64,000 bases of DNA, from assembly GCA_016938875.1 (NCBI GenBank), contig JAFGTV010000008.1:310001-374000 (forward strand), given 5' to 3'. The position numbers were made by a program, and so were the translations under genes. Under the pieces are notes generated by a model that saw nothing but the letters and a program-made list of their open reading frames with translations, was not told where the DNA came from and did no database searches. Shown here one piece after another: positions 15,622-24,276 of the stretch. The stretch's first letter is position 1. Each line of letters begins with the position of its first letter. This DNA is from Paracoccaceae bacterium (GTDB taxonomy: Bacteria; Pseudomonadota; Alphaproteobacteria; Rhodobacterales; Rhodobacteraceae).

Positions 15622-16923
15622 ATGGCGGCCATGGAAACGAACCTGGGCAAGGGTCGGCGCGTCCTGCTGTTGCAAGGGCCGCACGGGCCGTTTTTCGACC
15701 GGCTCGGCCGCGGCCTGCGCGCCGCCGGGGCCGAGGTCTGGCGCGCCGCGTTCAACCGCGGGGACCAGGTGTTCTGGTCCGACCGCGCGCGGCTGATCCC
15801 GGTCACCTGTGGGCCCGACGACTGGCCCGCCCTGTGCACCCGCTTGCTGGCGGAGCTGGCGATCACCGATATCGTGCTTTACGGCGACACCCGCCCGATC
15901 CACGCCGCCGCAATCCGTGCCGCGCGCGCCGCAAACCTGCGGGTGCATGTTTTCGAAGAGGGATACCTGCGGCCCTATTGGATCACCTATGAGCGTGACG
16001 GCGCCAACGGCCATTCCCGCATCATGGATATGGGCATCGCCGACATGCGCGCGCTGTTGCAGGGCGAAACCCCCGCCCCGCCCGAGGCCCCGGCCCATTG
16101 GGGCGACATGCGCGAGCATATCTTTTACGGCGCGCTTTATCATTGGTTCGTGATGATGATGAACCGCCGCTATCCGGGCTATCGGCCCCACCGGGCGTTG
16201 TCGGTGCGGCGCGAATTCGCGCTTTACCTGCGGCGCCTGGCACTGTTGCCGCTGCACGCCGCCGAACGCTTTGCCGCGACCCGCGCGATCCGGGCGGGCG
16301 GGTTTCCCTATCACCTGGTGTTGTTGCAACTGGCCCATGACGCCAGCTTTCTGCATCACGGCCCGTTCGCCACGATGGACGACTTCCTGCGCCAGTGTAT
16401 CGAGGGGTTCGCCGCTGGCGCCCCCGCCCACCACCACCTGGTGTTCAAGGCCCACCCGCTGGAGGATGACCGCAGCCCCCATCGCCGGGTGATCGCCCGT
16501 CTGGCCCGCGACCATGGGCTGACCGGTCGGGTGCATTACGTGCGCGGCGGCAAGCTGGCGCTGCTGCTGGATGGGGCCAGATCCGCGGTCACGGTCAATT
16601 CTACGGCCGGGCAACAGGCGCTGTGGCGCGGGCTGCCGCTGCGGGCGTTCGGCGCGGCGATCTATGCCAAGCCCGAACTGGTTTCGGATCAGCCTTTGCC
16701 CGCGTTCTTTGCCGCCCCCCGCCCGCCCCAGACCGAGGCCTATCGGGTGCTGCGCCGCTTTCTGCTGGAAACCAGCCAGTTGCCCGGCGGCTATTACGCG
16801 ATGCGCGGGCGCGATCAACTGATGCGCCAGGTCGTGGATCGGATGCTGGCGCCGGGCGATCCCTATGCGATGCGCCAGGCGGCAGGCGCGTCCGATGTGC
16901 CACATCTGCATCTCACCGCCTGA
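15622..16923 (+). CDS. kpsS: Capsule polysaccharide modification protein KpsS (beta-Kdo glycosyltransferase)
   Basis: KpsS-type protein of 433 residues. KpsS adds the first beta-Kdo to the phosphatidylglycerol anchor of group 2-type capsules. The motifs HVFEEGYLRPYWITYERDG, the acceptor-side FKAHPLEDD and the C-terminal VNSTAGQQALWRGLPLRAFGAAIY are those of the capsule-synthesis (KpsS/KpsC) fold. The start at 15622 has GAAAGG seven bases upstream; an ATG three codons later is the alternative. It opens a plus-strand trio with an OPX lipoprotein and kpsC lying between ribE and ribD. Transporter genes kpsM, kpsT and kpsE are not present here. Confidence 0.88.
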   Translation: MAAMETNLGKGRRVLLLQGPHGPFFDRLGRGLRAAGAEVWRAAFNRGDQVFWSDRARLIPVTCGPDDWPALCTRLLAELAITDIVLYGDTRPIHAAAIRAARAANLRVHVFEEGYLRPYWITYERDGANGHSRIMDMGIADMRALLQGETPAPPEAPAHWGDMREHIFYGALYHWFVMMMNRRYPGYRPHRALSVRREFALYLRRLALLPLHAAERFAATRAIRAGGFPYHLVLLQLAHDASFLHHGPFATMDDFLRQCIEGFAAGAPAHHHLVFKAHPLEDDRSPHRRVIARLARDHGLTGRVHYVRGGKLALLLDGARSAVTVNSTAGQQALWRGLPLRAFGAAIYAKPELVSDQPLPAFFAAPRPPQTEAYRVLRRFLLETSQLPGGYYAMRGRDQLMRQVVDRMLAPGDPYAMRQAAGASDVPHLHLTA

Positions 16924-17020
16924 TCCCAAGCAAAGCAACACTGGCTTTTCGTTGGGCGATTCTGTAGGTTTACCTCAAAAAGTTGAGGCAGTTTCAATTC
17001 AGAAACAAGGATCCCGAGCC

Positions 17021-18154
17021 GTGAAAATCTTGAATTCCCGTGGGGCGAGGGCCGTGGCCCTCTTGGCCCTTGTGGCGATGGTTGGGGCCTGTGGTCTGTC
17101 GCGGTCCGGCCCGACCAAACGCGAAATCTTTCAGGGATCCGTTCAAAAACAAGGCGATGCCTTTGTCGTCGAGGTCAATGACCGGGTGACGCGCGCCACG
17201 TCCGTCGTTCCCGCGATCGGCTTTTCCCAGGCTTTCCTCAAGGCCGGGCAGATCGGGTCGGACACGATCCGGCCGGGCGATACGCTGGGCCTGACGATCT
17301 ATGAAAACGTCGATGACGGGCTGTTGGCCAACCAGGGGGCCAATGCCTCGGTGCTGGACAAGGTGCAGGTCGACGGCGCCGGTTTCATCTTTATCCCCTA
17401 TGCCGGACGGATCCGCGCCGCGGGCAATACGCCCGAGCGGCTGCGCCAGATCATCACCGAAAAGCTGGATGCCCAAACCCCCGATCCCCAGGTCGTGGTG
17501 CGCCGGGTGGCCGGGGATGGCGCGACCGTGTCCATCGTGGGCGGTGTCGGCGCCCAGGGGGTCTATCCGATCGAGCGGCCCAACCGCACCCTTTCGGCCA
17601 TGCTGGCCACCGCGGGCGGCGTGTCGATCCCGCCAGAGATTGCCCGCATCACCGTGATCCGTGGCGGCCAACGCGGCGAGATCTGGTTCCAGGATCTTTA
17701 TGACAATCCGGGGCTGGACATCGCCCTGCGCGGCGGCGACCGCATCCTGATCGAGGAAGACACCCGCGCCTTTACCGCCCTGGGCGCCACCGGGGCGCAA
17801 CGCCGCGTCAAGTTCGAAACCCAAAGCCTGTCCGCAATCGAGGCCATCGCCCAGGTCGGCGGGCTGAACTCGGGCCTGGCCGATCCCACCGGGGTGTTCG
17901 TGCTGCGCAACGAGGCCCCCGAGATCGCCAATATGGTTCTGGGCCGCGACGACCTGGTCGGCGCCCAGCGCATGGTTTACGTGCTGGACCTGACAGAGCC
18001 CAACGGCATGTTCATGGCCCGCGATTTCGCGGTGCGCGACGGCGACACGGTCTATGTGACCGAGGCCCCCTTCGTGCAGTGGACGAAGACGCTGGGCGCG
18101 ATCACCGGCACCGCCGGATCGGCCAATTCGCTGGCCGCGGCCACCGGCAACTGA
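17021..18154 (+). CDS. Polysaccharide export outer-membrane lipoprotein (OPX family, Wza/KpsD-like)
   Basis: This 377-residue protein is an outer-membrane polysaccharide export (OPX) lipoprotein. It has a type II signal peptide (hydrophobic ALLALVAMVGAC, lipid-acceptor Cys24). A polysaccharide-export domain follows (IRPGDTLGLTIYENVDDG, then VQVDGAGFIFIPYAGRIRAAG). Two SLBB-type repeats are seen around SIVGGVGAQGVYPIERPNRTLSAMLATAGG and the QSLSAIEAIAQVGGLNSGL region. The start is GTG at 17021 with ACAAGGA at 17005-17011; the longer open frame upstream has no such signal. It would form the exit channel for the KpsS/KpsC-primed polymer. Confidence 0.9.
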   Translation: MKILNSRGARAVALLALVAMVGACGLSRSGPTKREIFQGSVQKQGDAFVVEVNDRVTRATSVVPAIGFSQAFLKAGQIGSDTIRPGDTLGLTIYENVDDGLLANQGANASVLDKVQVDGAGFIFIPYAGRIRAAGNTPERLRQIITEKLDAQTPDPQVVVRRVAGDGATVSIVGGVGAQGVYPIERPNRTLSAMLATAGGVSIPPEIARITVIRGGQRGEIWFQDLYDNPGLDIALRGGDRILIEEDTRAFTALGATGAQRRVKFETQSLSAIEAIAQVGGLNSGLADPTGVFVLRNEAPEIANMVLGRDDLVGAQRMVYVLDLTEPNGMFMARDFAVRDGDTVYVTEAPFVQWTKTLGAITGTAGSANSLAAATGN

Positions 18155-18180
18155 TCCGGCGGATGGCCGCGGACGGCCCA

Positions 18181-20223
18181 ATGCGAGACACCACAGCCGC
18201 CGGGCGGGAAAGCCCCCGGCGGCTGTTCGTCTATAATGGCGGCTTTGTCACCCAGCGCCGGGTGCGCCGCATCCTGCACCTGTCGGGCTACGCGATCCGG
18301 CTGGGCCGCCCCGGCCCGGAGGATCTGGTCGGCATCTGGGGCGCCAGCCCCACCGCCGGGCGCGGGCGGCGCGTGGCGGCGGCCACCGGGGCGGGGATGC
18401 TGCATGTCGAGGACGGCTTTCTGCGGTCGGTCCTGCCCGGGCGGGCGCGGGGCGCGGCGCCGCCCCTGGGGCTGATGCTGGACCACGAGGGGGTTCATTT
18501 CGACCCTGCCGCGCCCTCGGGGCTGGAACGGCTGCTGGCCACCCATCCGCTGGACGACACCGCGCTGCTGAGCCGCGCGCGCTGTGCCATCGCGCGCATG
18601 CAGGCCGGTCACCTGAGCAAATACACCGGCTTTGACCCCGGCACCCGGGTGCCCGCGCCGGGATATGTGCTGGTCATCGACCAGACCGTGGGCGACGCCG
18701 CGGTCCGCGCCAGCGGCGCGACCGCCGCCACGTTCAACGAAATGCTGGCCATCGCGCAGATCGAGAATCCCGGCGCCGAAATCATCATCAAGACCCACCC
18801 CGAAACCGCCCAAGGCCTGCGCCCGGGCCATTTCTCTCCAGAGCAGACCGGCGGACGGGTGCGCGTTCTGACCAGCCCGGTCTCGCCCTGGGCACTGCTG
18901 GAGGGGGCGGTCGCGGTCTACACGGTCTCGTCCCAGATGGGGTTCGAGGCGATCCTGGCCGGGCATCGGCCGCGCGTCTTTGGCCAGCCGTTCTATATCG
19001 GCTGGGGGCTGACCCAGGACGAAACCCCCCTGCCCCGACGAACCCGGACGCTGACCCGGGCCCAGCTTTTCGCCGGGGCGATGATCCTGGCGCCGACCTG
19101 GTATGACCCTTACCGCGATCGGCTGTGTCCGCTAGAGGATGCGTTGGCCACGCTGGAGGCTGAAACCCGCGCCTGGCGCGAGGATCACCGGGGCTGGGTC
19201 GCGGGGGGGATGCGCCTGTGGAAACGCGGCGCGGTACAGCGGTTTTTCGGCGGCACACGCCCGGTGCGCTTTGCCCCCGATGCCGCCACCGCCGAGGCGC
19301 GGGCGGCGCACGACAGCCGGCGCGCCATGGTCTGGGCCAGCCAGGCGCCGCGCATCCAACCCGGCACGGTGCGCATCGAGGACGGGTTTCTACGCTCGCG
19401 CGGGTTGGGGGCCGCACTGGTGCCGCCGCTGTCTTTGGTGGCCGACGATCTGGGCATCTATTACGACCCCACCCACGAAAGCCGGTTGGAGCATCTGATC
19501 ACCGCCGCCTGCGATCTGGACCCCCAGGCCCGGTTACGAACAGAGCGGCTGATCGCGCGGCTGGTGGCGGCGGGGCTGTCGAAATACAATCTCGGGGGCG
19601 CGCCGCTGCCCGATCTGCCACCGGGGCACCGCATCCTGGTGCCCGGCCAGGTCGAGGATGACGCCTCGATCCGGCTGGGGTGTCGCGAGGAACGCACCAA
19701 CCTGGCGGCGCTGGAACGGTGTCGGGCGGAAAACCCCGATGCGGTGATCGTGTTCAAGCCCCATCCCGATGTCGAGGCCGGGCTGCGCCCCGGTGCGCTG
19801 GCGCCCGCGCAGGTCCGCGCCCATGCCGATCTGCTGATCGAGCGGGCCGGCGCGGCCGAACTCTTGGGCCAGGTCGATGCGGTGTGGACGCTCTCGTCCG
19901 GGCTGGGGTTCGAGGCGTTGCTGCGTGGCCTGCCGGTCACCTGCCTGGGCACGCCGTTCTATGCCGGCTGGGGGCTGACCCGCGACCTGGGCCCGGTGCC
20001 CGCACGCCGTGCCGCGCGGCCCGACCTGGTCGCGCTGGCCCATGCGGTGCTGATCGCCTATCCGCGCTACCGCGATCCGATCACCGGTCGCCCCTGCCCC
20101 GCCGAGGTCGTGGCCGAGCGTCTGGCCGACGGGCAGGTGCCGCGCCCCGGCCCGGGGCTGCGCGCGGTGTCCAAGCTGCAAGGAGCCCTGGCGGGATCCG
20201 CGCATCTATGGCGGCGCGGCTAG
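18181..20223 (+). CDS. kpsC: Capsule polysaccharide modification protein KpsC (dual beta-Kdo transferase)
   Basis: KpsC (680 residues) extends the beta-Kdo linker that joins capsule to its lipid anchor. The protein is an internal duplication: VEDGFLRS at 76-83 and IEDGFLRS at 399-406; PPLGLMLDHEGVHFDP and PPLSLVADDLGIYYDP; LSKYT and LSKYN; then SSQMGFEAILAG with GQPFYIGWGLT and SSGLGFEALLRG with GTPFYAGWGLT. The two halves correspond to the two transferase domains that make alternating linkages. The start is set at 18181; an ATG at 18163 is possible, and neither has a strong ribosome binding site. The 3' end faces ribD. Confidence 0.9.
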   Translation: MRDTTAAGRESPRRLFVYNGGFVTQRRVRRILHLSGYAIRLGRPGPEDLVGIWGASPTAGRGRRVAAATGAGMLHVEDGFLRSVLPGRARGAAPPLGLMLDHEGVHFDPAAPSGLERLLATHPLDDTALLSRARCAIARMQAGHLSKYTGFDPGTRVPAPGYVLVIDQTVGDAAVRASGATAATFNEMLAIAQIENPGAEIIIKTHPETAQGLRPGHFSPEQTGGRVRVLTSPVSPWALLEGAVAVYTVSSQMGFEAILAGHRPRVFGQPFYIGWGLTQDETPLPRRTRTLTRAQLFAGAMILAPTWYDPYRDRLCPLEDALATLEAETRAWREDHRGWVAGGMRLWKRGAVQRFFGGTRPVRFAPDAATAEARAAHDSRRAMVWASQAPRIQPGTVRIEDGFLRSRGLGAALVPPLSLVADDLGIYYDPTHESRLEHLITAACDLDPQARLRTERLIARLVAAGLSKYNLGGAPLPDLPPGHRILVPGQVEDDASIRLGCREERTNLAALERCRAENPDAVIVFKPHPDVEAGLRPGALAPAQVRAHADLLIERAGAAELLGQVDAVWTLSSGLGFEALLRGLPVTCLGTPFYAGWGLTRDLGPVPARRAARPDLVALAHAVLIAYPRYRDPITGRPCPAEVVAERLADGQVPRPGPGLRAVSKLQGALAGSAHLWRRG

Positions 20224-20245
20224 AACCCGCGGGCGGGGTGGCGTG

Positions 20246-21346
20246 TCAGGCACGGTCCCAGCGGTGCACAACATCGCCGCCGACCGCGCGCACCTCGGCC
20301 AGCCGGAACCGCGGCGCCTGGTCCAGCGCGTCCAGTCCCAAGGCCCCCAGCGCGGGCCAGCCCTCGGCCCCCAGCGCCACGCCCGCGGTAAAGCCGATCA
20401 GTTGATCCACCAGTTCGGCGCCCAGCAGGGATGCGGCCAGGCCCCCGCCCCCCTCGCAAAAGACGCGGGTCAGCCCGGCCTCGCCCAGCGCCTGCAAGAT
20501 CGCCACCGGGTCCAGCCGACCGCCGGGGGCCGTGGCCACCGGGATCAGGCGCGCGCCCACCCCCTGCCAGGCGTCAACACGGGCGGGATCGGCATCATGT
20601 CCGTGGCATAGCCACAGCGGCACCTCGGTCGCGGTGCGGGCCAGGTATCCCTCCAGCGGCAGATCCAGCCGGCGCGAACAGACCACGCGCACGGGCTGGG
20701 GCACATCGCCCATCCCGCGCACGGTCAGCGCCGGATCGTCGGCCCGCGCGGTGCCGCCACCGATCATCACCGCGTCATGGCGCGCGCGCATCGCATGCAC
20801 CATCCGGCGCGCCTGGGCACCGGTGATCCAGCGGCTTTCGCCCGTGGCCGTGGCGATGCGCCCGTCAAACGAGCTGGCCAGTTTCAGCGTCAGGGCGGGT
20901 CGCCCCAAGGTGCGGTTGAGCACGAAGCCCAAATGGGACCGGGCGGCCTGATCCGCCAGAACGTCGGTGACGACCTCGATCCCCGCGGCGCGCAGCATGG
21001 CGTGGCCGCGCCCGGCCACGCGCGGGTCGGGATCGGTCATCGCGGTGACCACGCGGGCCACCCCCGCGCCGATCAACGCCTCGGCGCAGGGCGGGGTCTG
21101 ACCGTGGTGAGAGCAAGGTTCCAGGCTGACATAGACGGTGGCCCCGCGCGCGGCCGCGCCGGCCTGGGCCAGGGCGATCGGTTCGGCATGGGGGCGCCCG
21201 CCCGGCGCGGTCCAGCCGCGTCCGACGACGCGCCCGGACTGAACGATGACGCAGCCCACGGCGGGATTGGGCCAGACGCGCCCCTGTCCGCGCGCACCCA
21301 ACGACAGGGCGAGCGCCATGAACCGGGCATCAGCCGCGTCGCTCAC
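20246..21346 (-). CDS. ribD: Bifunctional pyrimidine deaminase / uracil reductase RibD
   Basis: RibD (366 residues) carries out the second and third riboflavin steps: deamination of diaminohydroxyphosphoribosylaminopyrimidine, then NADPH reduction of the ribosyl side chain. The deaminase domain has the zinc motif His53-Ala-Glu55 and [11 protein letters not shown] (Cys78 and Cys87). The reductase domain starts near residue 148 ([26 protein letters not shown]) and contains [17 protein letters not shown]. The ATG overlaps the nrdR stop (21343-21346). Its usual downstream neighbour ribE is displaced by about 4.8 kb by the capsule genes on the other strand. Confidence 0.96.
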   Translation of the reverse strand: MSDAADARFMALALSLGARGQGRVWPNPAVGCVIVQSGRVVGRGWTAPGGRPHAEPIALAQAGAAARGATVYVSLEPCSHHGQTPPCAEALIGAGVARVVTAMTDPDPRVAGRGHAMLRAAGIEVVTDVLADQAARSHLGFVLNRTLGRPALTLKLASSFDGRIATATGESRWITGAQARRMVHAMRARHDAVMIGGGTARADDPALTVRGMGDVPQPVRVVCSRRLDLPLEGYLARTATEVPLWLCHGHDADPARVDAWQGVGARLIPVATAPGGRLDPVAILQALGEAGLTRVFCEGGGGLAASLLGAELVDQLIGFTAGVALGAEGWPALGALGLDALDQAPRFRLAEVRAVGGDVVHRWDRA

Positions 21347-21810
21347 TCCTCGGACGGGGCGGGCGGACGCAGCTCGCTGACGAACTTGTCGAAATCGCCC
21401 GCTTCCTGGAAGTTCTTGTAAACGCTGGCAAACCGCACGTAGGCAACGGTGTCGATCCGGGCCAGCGACTCCATCACGATCTCACCGATGGTCTTGGAGG
21501 GGATGTCGGTTTCGCCCAGGCTTTCCAGTCGCCGCACGATGCCGGAAATCATCTGGTCCATGCGCTCGGGGTCGACGGGGCGTTTTTGCAGCGCGATGCG
21601 GATCGAGCGTTCCAGCTTGTCGCGGTCGAAATCCTCGCGCCGGCCATTGGACTTGATCACCACCAGATCGCGCAACTGCACCCGTTCATAGGTGGTAAAG
21701 CGTCCGCCACAGGCCGGGCAAAAGCGGCGGCGCCGGATCGCGACGTGATCCTCGGCCGGGCGTGAATCCTTGACCTGCGTGTCGATATTTCCGCAAAACG
21801 GGCAGCGCAT
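21343..21810 (-). CDS. nrdR: Transcriptional repressor NrdR
   Basis: NrdR (155 residues) is the ATP/dATP-sensing repressor of ribonucleotide reductase genes. The zinc ribbon uses Cys3, Cys6, Cys31 and Cys34 (MRCPFCGN ... FCPACGG). The ATP-cone domain follows from about residue 49 ([29 protein letters not shown]). The ATG is at 21810 and the stop overlaps ribD as ATGA, so the two are translated together. The upstream interval holds a perfect DnaA-box sequence and an inverted repeat, listed separately. No NrdR-box pair was recognised next to the gene. Confidence 0.97.
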   Translation of the reverse strand: MRCPFCGNIDTQVKDSRPAEDHVAIRRRRFCPACGGRFTTYERVQLRDLVVIKSNGRREDFDRDKLERSIRIALQKRPVDPERMDQMISGIVRRLESLGETDIPSKTIGEIVMESLARIDTVAYVRFASVYKNFQEAGDFDKFVSELRPPAPSEE

Positions 21811-21837
21811 GGCCTCTCCCTCGGTGGTTAACGCAAC

Positions 21838-21846
21838 TTATCCACA
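21838..21846 (+). promoter_or_regulatory. DnaA-box match (TTATCCACA) upstream of nrdR
   Basis: The nine-base DnaA consensus TTATCCACA occurs exactly once here, 28 bases upstream of the nrdR start. One 9-mer can occur by chance, but in GC-rich DNA this AT-rich word is uncommon and the placement in a promoter region is suggestive. Confidence 0.4.
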
Positions 21847-21860
21847 GCGACTATAGGGGA

Positions 21861-21883
21861 GCCTCTAGGGTTTGGGTAGAGGC
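21861..21883. promoter_or_regulatory. Inverted repeat in the nrdR upstream region
   Basis: GCCTCTA (21861-21867) and TAGAGGC (21877-21883) form a perfect 7-bp inverted repeat with a nine-base spacer. It has no T run, so it reads as an operator rather than a terminator of the upstream gene. The spacer itself (GGGTTTGGG) is unremarkable. Confidence 0.4.
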
Positions 21884-21918
21884 GAAATCGTCCGCTATAT
21901 GTTGATTGGGCCGGGATC

Positions 21919-22329
21919 TCAGGCCAGGTGCGCGGCAACCTCGCGGCGCTGCGGCGCGCTGCGGTGTTCATAAAGGTAAATCCCCTGCCATGTGCCCAGC
22001 CGGGGCCGCCCGCCCGCCACCGGAATCGACAGCGACACCGGCAAGAGCGCGGCCTTGATATGGGCGGGCATGTCATCGGGCCCCTCAAGGGTGTGGCGCA
22101 GCCAGGCCATCGCAGGATCGTCGCCCGGCGGCACCAGCCGGGACAGGAACCCGTCCAGATCGCGGCGCACATCCGGGTCGGCATTCTCCTGGATCACCAG
22201 CGAGCAGGACGTATGGCGCACGAAAAGCGTCAACAGCCCGTCCCCCTGCCCCGCCGTCCACCGCCCCACCTGCCCGGTGAATTCGTAAAGACCCGGCCCC
22301 GACGTCGCGATGATGAATGTGGTTTGCAT
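21919..22329 (-). CDS. YjbQ/UPF0047 family protein
   Basis: This 136-residue protein of the YjbQ (UPF0047) family is called secondary thiamine-phosphate synthase in some annotations because overexpression can rescue thiE mutants; its physiological role is not established. Family blocks are present: [28 protein letters not shown], the [12 protein letters not shown] segment with conserved histidines, and [12 protein letters not shown]. The length is normal for the trimeric family. It is transcribed towards nrdR and is divergent from the dienelactone hydrolase gene. Confidence 0.9.
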   Translation of the reverse strand: MQTTFIIATSGPGLYEFTGQVGRWTAGQGDGLLTLFVRHTSCSLVIQENADPDVRRDLDGFLSRLVPPGDDPAMAWLRHTLEGPDDMPAHIKAALLPVSLSIPVAGGRPRLGTWQGIYLYEHRSAPQRREVAAHLA

Positions 22330-22420
22330 GTTGCCCCCTGACGCTGCGCGAAATCACGCTAGGTCCTGTGCCAGCGGTGGGCAAGGGGCGCACCGCCCGG
22401 CGAGCGACAGGGAGGCTGGC

Positions 22421-23308
22421 ATGACCCGTTTGACGGCCAAGGATTTCGATCAGGATCTGCTGGAACTTTACGATTATTACGCCCATGGCAAGATTACCAA
22501 GCGCGAGTTTCTGGACCGCGCGGGCAGGTTCGCGGTGGGCGGGCTGACGGCGCTGGCGCTGTTGGAGATGCTTAAACCCGACTATGCCCTGGCCGAGCAG
22601 GTGTCGTTCAACGACCCCGATATCGTGGCGGAATATGTCACCTACCCCTCGCCCAACGGCCATGGCGACGTGCGCGCCTATCTGGTCAAGCCCACGGGCA
22701 CCGACGAACCGCTGCCCGCCGTTCTGGTGGTGCACGAGAACCGCGGCCTGAACCCCTATATCGAGGATGTCGCCCGCCGCCTGGCCAAGGCCGGCTACAT
22801 GGCCCTGGCGCCAGACGGGCTGTCCAGCGTGGGCGGCTATCCGGGCAATGACGACGAGGGGCGCGCGCTGCAGAAAGAGGTGGACCCGGTCAAGCTGATG
22901 AACGACTTTTTCGCCGGGTTCGAGCACCTGAAAACCCGCGCCGACAGCACCGGCAAGGTGGGCTGCGTGGGCTTTTGCTACGGCGGGGGCGTGTGCAACG
23001 CGCTGGCGGTGGCCTATCCCGAACTTGACGCCTCGGTGCCGTTCTACGGGCGGCAACCGGCGGCTGGCGACGTGCCGCGGATCGAGGCGCCGCTGCTGCT
23101 GCATTATGCCGAACTGGACGAGCGGATCACCGCAGGCTGGCCCGCCTATGAGGCCGCGCTGCGCGACAACGCCAAGACCTATACCGGCTATGTCTACCCG
23201 GGCGTGAACCACGGGTTTCACAACGATTCCACCCCGCGCTATGACGCGGCGGCGGCAGAGCTGGCCTGGCAGCGGACGTTGGAATTTTTCGCCCAGCACC
23301 TGCGCTGA
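22421..23308 (+). CDS. Dienelactone hydrolase family protein (YghX-like)
   Basis: This is a 295-residue alpha/beta hydrolase of the dienelactone hydrolase family. The nucleophile is Cys186 in GFCYGGG, with the acid in YAELDERI and the His in NHGFHND; the HENRGL motif carries the conserved Glu that orients the Cys. The N-terminus (residues 37-60, [24 protein letters not shown]) is hydrophobic like the anchor of YghX-type proteins; no clear twin-arginine motif is seen, only [10 protein letters not shown]. The start at 22421 has GGGAGG upstream; the longer open frame does not. Its substrate is unknown. It converges on ubiV across a strong hairpin. Confidence 0.88.
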   Translation: MTRLTAKDFDQDLLELYDYYAHGKITKREFLDRAGRFAVGGLTALALLEMLKPDYALAEQVSFNDPDIVAEYVTYPSPNGHGDVRAYLVKPTGTDEPLPAVLVVHENRGLNPYIEDVARRLAKAGYMALAPDGLSSVGGYPGNDDEGRALQKEVDPVKLMNDFFAGFEHLKTRADSTGKVGCVGFCYGGGVCNALAVAYPELDASVPFYGRQPAAGDVPRIEAPLLLHYAELDERITAGWPAYEAALRDNAKTYTGYVYPGVNHGFHNDSTPRYDAAAAELAWQRTLEFFAQHLR

Positions 23309-23313
23309 GGCGA

Positions 23314-23343
23314 GGCGCCAGGGCCCGCAAGGGCCCCGGCGCC
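23314..23343. terminator. Strong hairpin between convergent genes
   Basis: GGCGCC (23314-23319) and GGGCCC arms pair with GGGCCC and GGCGCC (23338-23343) around a GCAA loop. There is no T tract on either side, so it may stall polymerase or block read-through from both directions. Confidence 0.5.
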
Positions 23344-23350
23344 AGCTCGA

Positions 23351-24271
23351 TCAGGCGGCGGTCACGGCGTTGGGCGCGACCCACGCATCGCCCGCAGCCC
23401 CGTGGTAAAACCCGTTCGAGAACGGCGCGTCGATGCCGAGACCGCGCAAGCGCGCCTCGCCCTCGGCGGCATCGATACGGCCCTGCAACACGTCGTCGAA
23501 CGCCTGCGTAACGGCCACCATATCGCAGGTATGGGGCATGATGCGCATATGGGTCACCCCGATGTCGCGCATATCGGCCAGATCCGCGATCAGGTCCAGA
23601 TAGGCATAGCTGAGCGTCTGGATGCCGTTGATCGTCAGGAACGGTTCATCATCCATCGTCGACAGCAGCATCCCGTCGGGATCCTCCTCGCAGACGAACT
23701 GGCAGTTGTCCTTGGTCCGGTCATGGGCCCGCGCATGATAGCAGCGCGCCGACAGCGCCAGCGAGGCACGGCCGAACACCTGCACCTCCAGTCCGACCCC
23801 CAGTTCGCGGGCGCGGATGCCCAGATTGGCGATCGCCGCGCGCGGCAGTTCGGGCAAGAGCGCGAAATGGGTTGCGCCCTGCTTGGCCAGATAGGTCATC
23901 GTCTCTTCGTTATAGACGTTGAGCAGGCCACCGATGCGGTGCGGCTTGTTCTTGAGATAGAGCAGCGCGGCGGTGTTGTTTACCTCCAGGTCGCGGCCCT
24001 CTTGCTCGGCCCATTCGCGCAGCAGGTTACGCTCGCGCTTGATCACCACCTCGGAGAGCGAGCAGAACACGACCTTTTTGCCGCCCCGCTCCAGCCGGTC
24101 GGCGACCGCGTCCAGGTGCTTTTCAAAGAACGGGGTCCGCTTGGAACAGATCACCTCGCCCAGGTACACGGTCGAAACCGGGCTTTCGTCCGCGATGCGG
24201 TTGTAGAAATCCAGTTTCTGCTCGGCCGGCCAATGGAACAGGTTCGGTCCCAGCGTCAGTTCAACACTCAT
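23351..24271 (-). CDS. ubiV: O2-independent ubiquinone hydroxylation protein UbiV (U32 family)
   Basis: UbiV (306 residues) forms a [4Fe-4S] heterodimer with UbiU and hydroxylates the ubiquinone ring without oxygen, using prephenate as oxygen donor in E. coli. The four expected cysteines are Cys42 (EVICSKR), Cys177 (ARCYHAR), Cys190 and Cys194 (DNCQFVCEED), with the spacing known for UbiV. The start at 24271 (MSVELTLGPN) is preferred; an ATG 15 bases earlier would overlap the ubiU stop. It is the last gene of ubiT-ubiU-ubiV, whose promoter carries an Fnr-type site. Confidence 0.93.
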   Translation of the reverse strand: MSVELTLGPNLFHWPAEQKLDFYNRIADESPVSTVYLGEVICSKRTPFFEKHLDAVADRLERGGKKVVFCSLSEVVIKRERNLLREWAEQEGRDLEVNNTAALLYLKNKPHRIGGLLNVYNEETMTYLAKQGATHFALLPELPRAAIANLGIRARELGVGLEVQVFGRASLALSARCYHARAHDRTKDNCQFVCEEDPDGMLLSTMDDEPFLTINGIQTLSYAYLDLIADLADMRDIGVTHMRIMPHTCDMVAVTQAFDDVLQGRIDAAEGEARLRGLGIDAPFSNGFYHGAAGDAWVAPNAVTAA

Positions 24272-24276
24272 GTCGC

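Noticed and set aside
21861-21883. Terminator for the YjbQ gene
   Set aside because: The inverted repeat has no T run on the minus strand and sits in the nrdR promoter region, so it is listed as an operator candidate instead.
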